Source: Patescibacteria group bacterium (GTDB taxonomy: Bacteria > Patescibacteriota > Minisyncoccia > Phycocordibacterales > Phycocordibacteraceae). Taken from it: 35,358 nt of DNA. Under the pieces are notes generated by a model. It was not told the DNA's origin and did not search any database. It saw only the letters and a program-made list of their open reading frames with translations. Made by a program: the position numbers and the translations under genes. Location: positions 67,076 to 102,433 of the forward strand of contig JACDGK010000001.1 of NCBI GenBank assembly GCA_013815345.1, in the 5' to 3' direction. Below, in pieces: positions 26,609-34,348 of this stretch. Positions within the stretch are counted from its first letter, which is position 1; each line of letters opens with the position of its first letter.

Positions 26609-27303
26609 ACCAATTCTTGGTTTGTCAGATAGCGAACACCCTCCCGCTTACTGATGTATTGCAGAACATTCTCCAGCCGTTCCCAATCGTTATTTTTTTC
26701 TATTTCCCAGGAATGTCCCCAGAGATGAAAGACTCCTCCTTCTGATCGAGTCTTTTCGAAAAGTACGATTGCGAGATAATCCCAATTCAAATAGCTTTTA
26801 AAAAATCGGCGCACGCCGACTTCCTTTAGAATAGGCAGTGCGTCTGACCAGTGCCGATAGGCATGAATGGTGGTGGGTAGTGCGTAGACATCGCTACCGA
26901 TAGCGGTAGCGAAACGCTTCACGGTACGGGCAAGAGTAAAACCTGCTTCCTGTACCATGTTCTCATGTCGTTTCTCCCAAAAGCCGCTCGGGTAACAAAA
27001 GCTCGAAATCGGTGTTTGCACTATTTTTTCGAGGTATTCTTTTGAATCATCGATTTCCTTCCGCGCATCCTCATCCGATAGTTTCGTGAGGTCAGGATGC
27101 GTCATGGTGTGCGCACCGATTTCAAAATCTTGGGCGAGTGTTACGATTTGTTGATTGGTTAATCGATCTTGTATAGGGAATTCTCTATCTTCCGGAGAAA
27201 TATAAAAAGTTCCTTTAATCTCGTATTTTCGCAGAAGCTCTGAAAGTTTTACATCCAGAACGTGTCCATCGTCCCAGCTGGTTGTTACAATCGTTTTTTT
27301 CAT
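26605..27303 (-). CDS. Polysaccharide deacetylase (NodB/CE4-like)
   Basis: TTSWDDGHVLDVKLSELLRKYEIKGTFYISP; IGAHTMTHPDLTKLS; SSFCYPSGFW. Confidence 0.87.
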   Translation of the reverse strand: MKKTIVTTSWDDGHVLDVKLSELLRKYEIKGTFYISPEDREFPIQDRLTNQQIVTLAQDFEIGAHTMTHPDLTKLSDEDARKEIDDSKEYLEKIVQTPISSFCYPSGFWEKRHENMVQEAGFTLARTVKRFATAIGSDVYALPTTIHAYRHWSDALPILKEVGVRRFFKSYLNWDYLAIVLFEKTRSEGGVFHLWGHSWEIEKNNDWERLENVLQYISKREGVRYLTNQELV

Positions 27304-27306
27304 AGG

Positions 27307-29133
27307 TTATACCCACGAGAGCTCGATATTCTGCATTACATTTTTCCAGTCATGCTGCTCGATACCCTGCTGCGGACTCATGAGGTCAGGGTTGTCGAGA
27401 ACAAGCTGAATTTTTTGAGCGATTTCGTGCTCGTTTGGCTGCACAAGATACCCGTTCACGCCTTCACGAATGAGGTCTTTCGCAGCATTATCCTGGTGAG
27501 AGGTAGTAATGACAGGTAGACCTGCGGCATGAGCTTCAACAACAACCATGCTGAATCCTTCCCGCACCGAAGGCAGTACAAGTAGTTTTGATGCCTTCAT
27601 GAGGCTATAGATACCGATGTTATGTTCGATTCGATCAACGATCTTTATATTTCCCTGAAGACCAAGACTTTTAATAAGCGTTCGGATTGCAGACTTTTCG
27701 GGGCCATCGCCTACTATCACTCCTCGAATATCGGGAATATTTTCTTTGAGAATTCCCATTGCTTTTACGAAGAGCTCAACGTTCTTATGCTTGAGAAAAC
27801 GGCCGACCATGATAACGTCGCTTTCTTGATTTGAAGGAATCGTATTGTAAATCTCTTCAAGATCAGCCCCGGGAGGAATCGTCTTTATCGCACATCGCAC
27901 ACTGGCCTGCTGAAGACGTCGCGTGGTATGCCATGAATTAGAAATGATGACATCTGGAAGTTTGAAAGAAAGTTCTTCGATAATGTATCCGATCCAGCCT
28001 TGGGGTCCGTTTAGATATTCCATCCAATAGTCTTTACCCCATACTTCATGCCATGTCGCGTAAAGCTTCTTACCCCTTAGCCACGTAACAATGCGCGCGC
28101 TGAAGATAGGAAAAAATGGTATGTGGTCGACATCGAGCACATCAAAAGAAGCGAAGAGAAGCTTGAAGGTGGCAAGACTGAACCAGATAGCCTGCACCAT
28201 GGAGCGACGCTCACCGCTATAGAGTGGATGAAGTTTACAGAGAGCGTGGAAATATACTCCATCTTCTTGTATGACTTTTGGGCCTTCCCACCACTTCATT
28301 GTATAAATATGCACTTCTCTCCCCTCTTGCACGAGTCGGCGAGAGATTTCATAGAGACGTTTTTCTTTACCTCCTTTATGAAAGGGCATGACAGCATCAG
28401 AAACGAATGCGATGCGTTGCACTTGCGGTTGCCACAATAGATTCTTCAGGAACATACCAAGGATCCGAACACCATCTGAAATCGGATTCAACGAAGAATC
28501 GCCCGCACGCGAATCGTAACTAATCGGGACTGAGGTAATTTCTTCTCCTAGCTGTGCCATTTTGGTAATCATTTCCATTTCTATAGCAAATCCTTGAGAG
28601 GTGAGATGCGGACGCAACCGCATAAGGGCCTCGCGCTTCCAGGCAAAGTAGCCCGTAAGCACATCGGTAACATTCACTCGATAAAAAATGCGAACAAGAT
28701 GGGTGAAGACCAAATTACCAAAGCGGTTAAAGCTCGTCATCGAATCGACTCCGATACGGCCCCCGAGACGAGAGCCGATCACCACGTCAGAAAATCCTGA
28801 CTCGAGAGGCTCAATGAGGCGCAATAATTCTGAGGCACGATACGTGTCATCTCCATCGAGCATTACGATAAAATCAGTATCTTCCGAGACCTTATCAATA
28901 CCGAGTCGCAATGCATTCCCTTTGCCTTTCTTTGGTTCGTACAAAACAGTAGCACCATGAGCACGCGCGATCTCCGCGGTACGATCACTCGAATTATTGT
29001 CGATAACGATGCATTGAAGTTCGTAGCCGTTTATTCGGGCTTTTTCGGTAGGAAAACTTGTGAGAACATCAGCAATTCCTTGCTCTTCGTTAAAGCATGG
29101 AATAAGGACGGTGATTTTTGAGGTTGAAGTCAT
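27307..29133 (-). CDS. Bifunctional glycosyltransferase: N-terminal GT2 fused to C-terminal GT4
   Basis: GT2: LIPCFNEEQGIADVL...VMLDGDDTYRASELLRLIEPL. GT4: DAVMPFHKGGKEKRLYEISRRL...LPSVREGFSMVVVEAHAAGLPVITT. Confidence 0.88.
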   Translation of the reverse strand: MTSTSKITVLIPCFNEEQGIADVLTSFPTEKARINGYELQCIVIDNNSSDRTAEIARAHGATVLYEPKKGKGNALRLGIDKVSEDTDFIVMLDGDDTYRASELLRLIEPLESGFSDVVIGSRLGGRIGVDSMTSFNRFGNLVFTHLVRIFYRVNVTDVLTGYFAWKREALMRLRPHLTSQGFAIEMEMITKMAQLGEEITSVPISYDSRAGDSSLNPISDGVRILGMFLKNLLWQPQVQRIAFVSDAVMPFHKGGKEKRLYEISRRLVQEGREVHIYTMKWWEGPKVIQEDGVYFHALCKLHPLYSGERRSMVQAIWFSLATFKLLFASFDVLDVDHIPFFPIFSARIVTWLRGKKLYATWHEVWGKDYWMEYLNGPQGWIGYIIEELSFKLPDVIISNSWHTTRRLQQASVRCAIKTIPPGADLEEIYNTIPSNQESDVIMVGRFLKHKNVELFVKAMGILKENIPDIRGVIVGDGPEKSAIRTLIKSLGLQGNIKIVDRIEHNIGIYSLMKASKLLVLPSVREGFSMVVVEAHAAGLPVITTSHQDNAAKDLIREGVNGYLVQPNEHEIAQKIQLVLDNPDLMSPQQGIEQHDWKNVMQNIELSWV

Positions 29134-29136
29134 AAC

Positions 29137-29598
29137 TTATTCCTTATTCGGGACAAAAAATTGAATAGATTGGTTTAGTTGTGGAAGCACTATCACAAAA
29201 GAAGTCTGCGTATTTGATGAAGCAAACGTGTAGGACTCAGCGATGGTCGAGAAAGCATCGCTTGCAAGCTCTACCTGACCTCTATCAACGGTAGTGGTGG
29301 CTGTCCCATTCCCATTAGTAGATAAGACGTACACCTTGTACGGATATGACATGGTATGTCCCTCGACATTGTGAATGGTGAAAGAAAAAGAAACGGTAGT
29401 ACCCGGGACGATTTTTGAGGGAAGATTAGCAGAAAGTGTACTGAAATCCTTAATATAGAGCTCCGTAAAGGCTTCCCGCTGCGGCACCAATTTAAGCTTG
29501 TTTAGTTCAACGTTTATTGCCTCTCTGAAGATATACAAAAAAGAAGCCGCTAAAACGATTAAAATCAAAAAAATGAGTAAATAAGGGCTTTTTTTCAT
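29137..29598 (-). CDS. Membrane-anchored extracytoplasmic protein (DUF1616 C-terminal-like)
   Basis: N-terminal TM then FTELYIKDFSTLSANLPSKIVPGTTVSFSFTIHNVEG (beta-rich). Confidence 0.5.
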   Translation of the reverse strand: MKKSPYLLIFLILIVLAASFLYIFREAINVELNKLKLVPQREAFTELYIKDFSTLSANLPSKIVPGTTVSFSFTIHNVEGHTMSYPYKVYVLSTNGNGTATTTVDRGQVELASDAFSTIAESYTFASSNTQTSFVIVLPQLNQSIQFFVPNKE

Positions 29599-29617
29599 GT
29601 TAGGGAGGTAGCAAATG

Positions 29618-29644
29618 GGCCTGGGAGGTGCAACAACCCAGGCC
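29618..29644. other. 8-bp-arm hairpin in the intergenic region
   Basis: GGCCTGGG-AGGTGCAACAA-CCCAGGCC, 20 nt upstream of the 29598 start on the minus strand. Confidence 0.5.
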
Positions 29645-29704
29645 TGTAAATTACCATATCATACTTATAAAATAAAGCAAGCCCAGTGAGTTTTTTGTGA
29701 AATA

Positions 29705-30256
29705 TTATTTCTTTAAAAAACTCTTGAGCATTCGTTTCTGTCCAGCTATTATGAGAGGAAAAAGAGGTACGAAAAGGAGCCCAATTCCTCCTACCGATTG
29801 CGTTTCAAAGAGCGTAGCGTCGATAATTCGCAGCTTACCTTTTTCATCTATTAGCACGTTGTGAAGCGAGCGGGTCAAGAGACCGCTGTATCCGATAAGA
29901 TCTATTGGCGCATGACCTTCCTTTTCCATCTTTTCAAGTGCAGTAATTATTCGCTCCAGCTGCTCTCGCACCTCGGGATTTCGCACGTGCTTCGCTTGGA
30001 GCGGCACCCCTTTTACGTACGCTTGTATCTCAATGTGTTGGCTGCTATTGGCATCGCCCACCTCTTCGGTCTCGACGATAAAATCGTTAAAATACTCTTT
30101 GCAGAGCTTGTAGTCAGCTCGTAGTTTTTGCCGCATCTTTTTTCCGATGAGTAAATGGAGCGAGGAAAATTTAATGACCTGATTCTCACCGTACTGATAC
30201 ACAATACTATCCGCACCACTTCCGATTCTTTTCCCAACTTTTGACCTGTCGTACAT
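29705..30256 (-). CDS. Minimal protein-kinase-like fold protein (183 aa)
   Basis: Gly-rich loop IGSGADSIVYQYGENQVIKFS with VIK-type Lys; LHNVLIDEKGKLRIIDATLFE (N and D catalytic/metal motifs). Confidence 0.6.
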   Translation of the reverse strand: MYDRSKVGKRIGSGADSIVYQYGENQVIKFSSLHLLIGKKMRQKLRADYKLCKEYFNDFIVETEEVGDANSSQHIEIQAYVKGVPLQAKHVRNPEVREQLERIITALEKMEKEGHAPIDLIGYSGLLTRSLHNVLIDEKGKLRIIDATLFETQSVGGIGLLFVPLFPLIIAGQKRMLKSFLKK

Positions 30257-30262
30257 TTACTA

Positions 30263-31108
30263 TTACTTGTACTTTTCAATATCACCGTATACCCCTCTCA
30301 CGAGATCAATGTCTTTATTTGAACGTACGAGGAGCTCAATGTTTTTGTCTTTCTCAGCTTCAAGCACCTTGCTTCCATAGGGATCTCCGACTCTCTTGTC
30401 ATACATCTCGCGGAATGCTTCAAAGTCTTTGATGAAACAGTGTCCCCCAGCTCCACGGCCCGTCAAATGAACCGGTTCGGAGTGACTCGCACCGATGCGT
30501 GGATCGTGGATGAATGCCTCACGAATGCTTTTCCAATCCCCACCAGTAGAATCAACAAGGTCATAGAGCATGTTCATAAAGACAACCTTGGTGAAGAGGT
30601 AACAATTGCCTGCGTATTTAACGAACTCTGCATCTTTTGCCAACATGATTTTCGCATACGGCGCTTCGGGCAATACATCCAGGACTTCTTGCGCTTTGGA
30701 TTGATATTCTTCGGTGTCATGAGGAATGCCGACGATATTTCTGCTCGGGTGCGCGGCATCATACGCGGCCGTCGTCTCTACCAGGAACTCAGGACTATGG
30801 AAAACAAAAATGTCGGGATTTTCTTGCTGAATGGATTCGGTGGTTCCCGGAACGATAGTCGATTTAATAACCGCGACGTTTCCTTTACCGACATATTTAA
30901 TAACGCTTCGAACGATGGAGTCATCAAAACCGTTTTCATTCGTTGGCGTTGGAACAGCGATAAACACGATGTCACATTCGCGAATTTTATCTTTGTTAGC
31001 GATATACGGCTCCTCGAGTGCGAAACGAGTCACATCGTACCTGCGCGTTTCAAAATCAGTCGCGTAGTTTTTGCCAATCCAGCCTTGTCCGATAAATCCT
31101 ATTTTCAT
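30263..31108 (-). CDS. UDP-glucose/GDP-mannose dehydrogenase-like protein, C-terminally short
   Basis: KIGFIGQGWIGKNYA; DIVFIAVPTPTNENGFDD; KSTIVPGTT; FHSPEFLVE; GRGAGGHCFIKD catalytic Cys. Confidence 0.82.
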   Translation of the reverse strand: MKIGFIGQGWIGKNYATDFETRRYDVTRFALEEPYIANKDKIRECDIVFIAVPTPTNENGFDDSIVRSVIKYVGKGNVAVIKSTIVPGTTESIQQENPDIFVFHSPEFLVETTAAYDAAHPSRNIVGIPHDTEEYQSKAQEVLDVLPEAPYAKIMLAKDAEFVKYAGNCYLFTKVVFMNMLYDLVDSTGGDWKSIREAFIHDPRIGASHSEPVHLTGRGAGGHCFIKDFEAFREMYDKRVGDPYGSKVLEAEKDKNIELLVRSNKDIDLVRGVYGDIEKYK

Positions 31109-31114
31109 ATATCA

Positions 31115-31120
31115 AATATA
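31115..31120 (-). promoter_or_regulatory. Predicted -10 (TATATT), 6 nt upstream of ATG 31108
   Basis: Complement reads GT TATATT TGATAT ATGAAAATAGG. Confidence 0.4.
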
Positions 31121-31131
31121 ACAGAAAAATA

Positions 31132-32355
31132 TTACCCGGTCGGGATAAGATTCTTGCCGAGTCGCTCGAGCTTGTTCCATGATTGCGTGATCCCAAAAAC
31201 ATACTTTGTGGCCGCTTTCAACGTTGCGAAGGCTATAAGGTGGTTATACCAAAGACTATCAATACTACTGAGCCAGAGAAGTCGTTTGTCCTCTTTATCC
31301 ATAACTAAGGCATACAACATGATAGTGGCCTGAATAGTTGCCATTAAAATGTAAAAAGGTATGAACTCCAGAAGTTTTCCGAGAAAAATGGTGCGGAGCA
31401 CGGTAAAGACAAAAAGGAATGAAATAAGGACATCTATCCAAGGAAAAATCATAAAATACGGCAACGCAATCATGCCCATTTTTCCGTATTGCGCATTAAA
31501 AATCATGTCGTTATGTTTTTTCAAGATTTGAAAACCTCCAAAAATCCACCGAACACGCTGCTTTAGAAAATCAGCAATAGTTTCAGGAGCCTCTGTATAG
31601 GCAATCGCCTCAGCATTGTATTCGACTTTATATCCTATCTTCGCAATGGAAATCGTAATGTCCATGTCCTCAACTAGTGTATCGCTCGAATAGCCACCTA
31701 CTTTCATAAGTGCTTCTTTTCTAAACGCTCCGATTGCACCGGAAATAATTTGCATGCAATTGATCTGTGCGAATGCTTTGCGTTGAATGGTAAGACCCGA
31801 AATATATTCGGCCGCTTGCTGCTTGCTCAAGAGATTAGCTCTGTTTGCCACCTTTACGTTTCCCCCAACCGCCCCTACACGAGGGTCTTTGAAGGATTCA
31901 ACGAGGTGTTTGACCGTATCAGTAACGAATAATGAATCCGCATCAATACTGACGATGATGTCACCACGTGAGTTTCGTATACCATAATTTAGCGCACTCG
32001 CTTTTCCACCATTGTTCTTAGTATAAAATGTGATGTTTCGAGGATAGCTTGCTGCAAGTCCTGCACATACCATACGTGTAGTATCCGTACTTCCGTCATC
32101 GACGAGAATGATTTCACAATTTTTATATGACTGTTTTAAAAGACTTTGCACACAATTTTTCACGGTTAGCTCTTCGTTGTACGCAGGAACGATGATGGAA
32201 ACAGGGGGATTGTAGTGTATGCCCTTATTACGGCGCGTCTTTCCCTTACTCGTTTTGTGGTGTGTTCCGGAGAGAACACAGAATATGAGGATCTTCGCCG
32301 CCAAAAGCAGAAGAAGGGTGAGCATCAAGAATTCTACGAAATTACTAATCGCCAT
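31132..32355 (-). CDS. Membrane glycosyltransferase family 2 (processive, chitin-synthase/PgaC-like)
   Basis: IIVPAYNEELTVKNCVQSLLKQ; IILVDDGSTD; VSIDADSLFV; VEDMDITI; QRVRW (QxxRW) motif; C-terminal TMs. Confidence 0.9.
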   Translation of the reverse strand: MAISNFVEFLMLTLLLLLAAKILIFCVLSGTHHKTSKGKTRRNKGIHYNPPVSIIVPAYNEELTVKNCVQSLLKQSYKNCEIILVDDGSTDTTRMVCAGLAASYPRNITFYTKNNGGKASALNYGIRNSRGDIIVSIDADSLFVTDTVKHLVESFKDPRVGAVGGNVKVANRANLLSKQQAAEYISGLTIQRKAFAQINCMQIISGAIGAFRKEALMKVGGYSSDTLVEDMDITISIAKIGYKVEYNAEAIAYTEAPETIADFLKQRVRWIFGGFQILKKHNDMIFNAQYGKMGMIALPYFMIFPWIDVLISFLFVFTVLRTIFLGKLLEFIPFYILMATIQATIMLYALVMDKEDKRLLWLSSIDSLWYNHLIAFATLKAATKYVFGITQSWNKLERLGKNLIPTG

Positions 32356-32407
32356 GGGAATAAAAACTAAATTACGGTTGGTCTATATATTAATATACAA
32401 TTTTAAC

Positions 32408-32444
32408 TTTGTCAAGCATCCTATTGACAAAATGTCGTTATAAT
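32408..32444 (+). promoter_or_regulatory. Inverted repeat TTTGTCAA-N8-TTGACAAA followed by a -10 TATAAT
   Basis: IR arms 32408-32415 and 32424-32431; TATAAT at 32439-32444, upstream of the 32504 ORF. Confidence 0.5.
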
Positions 32445-32503
32445 GCTTATTTACTATCAGAGGCTTTGCTGATGGGCCTGAAATAGGTAAGAGGAGTTAT
32501 CGC

Positions 32504-33001
32504 ATGATGATGCGAGGAAAGATTTTATGCATTGCACCGGACGATTTCGCCGATGAGGCAATTCGCAGGGAGGCGCGCCGAGAAAATGGAGATGTCTATC
32601 CGCTCTACTATGACCGCCACCTAGGCTACGGCGGCGCTGATATAGACGGCGAGATTGATGACAAAGAGCGATTCGAAAGCGCCATGTGCGACCTTGCGGC
32701 AAACGTAAGGCGGGAGAATGCGCCAGTGCTTGTCGTCGGCGGACTCGGAAAGATTCCTCTTCTGAGCTCAATCGAGCTCGCGAACTTCATTTTGGACAAT
32801 ACCGAGGTGAAAACCGTCCTTGTTGTATTCGCTCGGGAAAGGGGCTTTATCTACAAAACTAAAATGTTCCAGTTCTATCGCGGAGGTTTCGCGATACCCT
32901 TTGTCGGTGAACGGTTGCATTACGTATCTTTCTGGCCAGAGATCATTCAGATCGCGCGTTTCCACAGGGACCATCCGGCGGCGGAACAAACTGCGCCATA
33001 G
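32504..33001 (+). CDS. Hypothetical soluble protein (165 aa)
   Basis: ORF preceded by an SD-like AAGAGGAG, with promoter-like sequence upstream and a strong terminator downstream; starts MMMRGKILCIAPDDFADEAIRREARREN. Confidence 0.7.
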   Translation: MMMRGKILCIAPDDFADEAIRREARRENGDVYPLYYDRHLGYGGADIDGEIDDKERFESAMCDLAANVRRENAPVLVVGGLGKIPLLSSIELANFILDNTEVKTVLVVFARERGFIYKTKMFQFYRGGFAIPFVGERLHYVSFWPEIIQIARFHRDHPAAEQTAP

Positions 33002-33029
33002 ACGAGGCTGAAGGACACTTCCCTTCTTC

Positions 33030-33073
33030 AAGAACCTTTTTCGCGACCGACGCGAAGAAGGTTCTTTCTTTTT
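33030..33073 (+). terminator. Rho-independent terminator, 16-bp stem
   Basis: AAGAACCTTTTTCGCG-ACCGA-CGCGAAGAAGGTTCTT followed by TCTTTTT. Confidence 0.85.
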
Positions 33074-33148
33074 ATAAGACGGTGCATTGTCATATTTCTT
33101 ACTTTATGGCAAAGTGCAAAGACTCAATCACACAGAGGATATGGCTCT

Positions 33149-34279
33149 ATGGATATACTGAAAAAAATAGTTACTTCTCCGCTTAAAAGCGCCGACATCA
33201 TAATAAATGGCAGCCGTCCTTTCGATATTCAGGTACATAACGAACGCCTCTATGGTCGAGTACTCTTTCAAGGATCGCTTGGCTTTGGAGAGTCGTACAT
33301 GGATTGTGATTGGGACTGCGATGATCTTGCTGAATTTATTTCCCGTGTAATACAGGCAGGCGTGGATCGAGGCCGACTAGGTTTGTCCGGTACTTTTCTA
33401 AAACTCGCACAACTTTTCCACAATGCGCAGAATATTCGCCTTGCTCGTCGTGTCGCTGAGCGTCATTACGACCTTGATAACAATTTATATAAAGAGATGC
33501 TTGACCCTCGTCTGGTATATACCTGTGGCTACTTTGGGCGAGGAGCAGAAACACTTGCACAAGCGCAGGAAGGCAAAATGCGGCTCGTGTGTGAAAAGAT
33601 AGGTTTGAAAAAAGGAGATCGCATTTTAGATGTAGGGTGTGGCTGGGGATCATTTGCGAAATTTGCTGCGGAAGAATTCGGTGCTGAAGTTGTCGGAATA
33701 ACGATCGCCCAAGAACAGCTCGCGCTCGGTCAGGAACTCTGCAAAGGCCTTCCTGTGGAACTGCGCTATATGGATTATCGCGATGTACCAAAGAATTTTC
33801 CGAAAGGCCACTTTGACCACATCGTCTCTATTGGCATGTTCGAGGCAGTGGGTCCCAAAAACTTTCGTACCTACATGGAATCACTTCGACCTGTTCTGAA
33901 AAAAGATGGGTTCTTTTTGCTTCATACTATTGGAGGGCCACTTGGTGGATTTGATTCGTGGATTGAGAAGTATATTTTTCCCGGCGGGATCATTCCTACT
34001 CTTGAACAAATCTCCCTGTCAGTTCGTGAGCTTTTCATTATTGAAGATATCCATAATATCGGCGCAAACTATGACCGCACTCTTTGCTTGTGGATGAAAA
34101 ATTTTGATGCATCATGGGAGAAATTAAAAGCGACCGGGAAATACGATGAGCGTTTTTACCGCATGTGGCGCTACTACCTACTCTCCTGTGCGGGCTCATT
34201 CAGAGCACGTGCAAATCAACTCTGGCAGATCGTACTTTCTCCGAATGGCGTGCCGGGTGGGTATACGTCAGTTCGTTGA
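33149..34279 (+). CDS. cfa: Cyclopropane-fatty-acyl-phospholipid synthase family methyltransferase
   Basis: GSLGFGESYMDCDWDCDDL; ILDVGCGWGSFAKFAAEEFGAEVVGITIAQEQ; FEAVGPKNFRTYM; FPGGIIPTLEQI. Confidence 0.92.
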   Translation: MDILKKIVTSPLKSADIIINGSRPFDIQVHNERLYGRVLFQGSLGFGESYMDCDWDCDDLAEFISRVIQAGVDRGRLGLSGTFLKLAQLFHNAQNIRLARRVAERHYDLDNNLYKEMLDPRLVYTCGYFGRGAETLAQAQEGKMRLVCEKIGLKKGDRILDVGCGWGSFAKFAAEEFGAEVVGITIAQEQLALGQELCKGLPVELRYMDYRDVPKNFPKGHFDHIVSIGMFEAVGPKNFRTYMESLRPVLKKDGFFLLHTIGGPLGGFDSWIEKYIFPGGIIPTLEQISLSVRELFIIEDIHNIGANYDRTLCLWMKNFDASWEKLKATGKYDERFYRMWRYYLLSCAGSFRARANQLWQIVLSPNGVPGGYTSVR

Positions 34280-34314
34280 TACGTTTTAGCTTTGGAGTAA
34301 ACCAATAAAAGAAA

Positions 34315-34342
34315 AAGGCCGAATCCCTTGGGACTCGGCCTT
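34315..34342. terminator. Bidirectional terminator between convergent cfa and purA
   Basis: AAGGCCGAATCCC-TT-GGGACTCGGCCTT, 13-bp stem with one mismatch. Confidence 0.78.
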
Positions 34343-34348
34343 GCTGCT

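Noticed and set aside
30440-31333. 297-aa + strand ORF
   Set aside because: Antisense shadow of the UGD-like gene and the GT2 3' end; low-complexity composition and no recognisable motifs.
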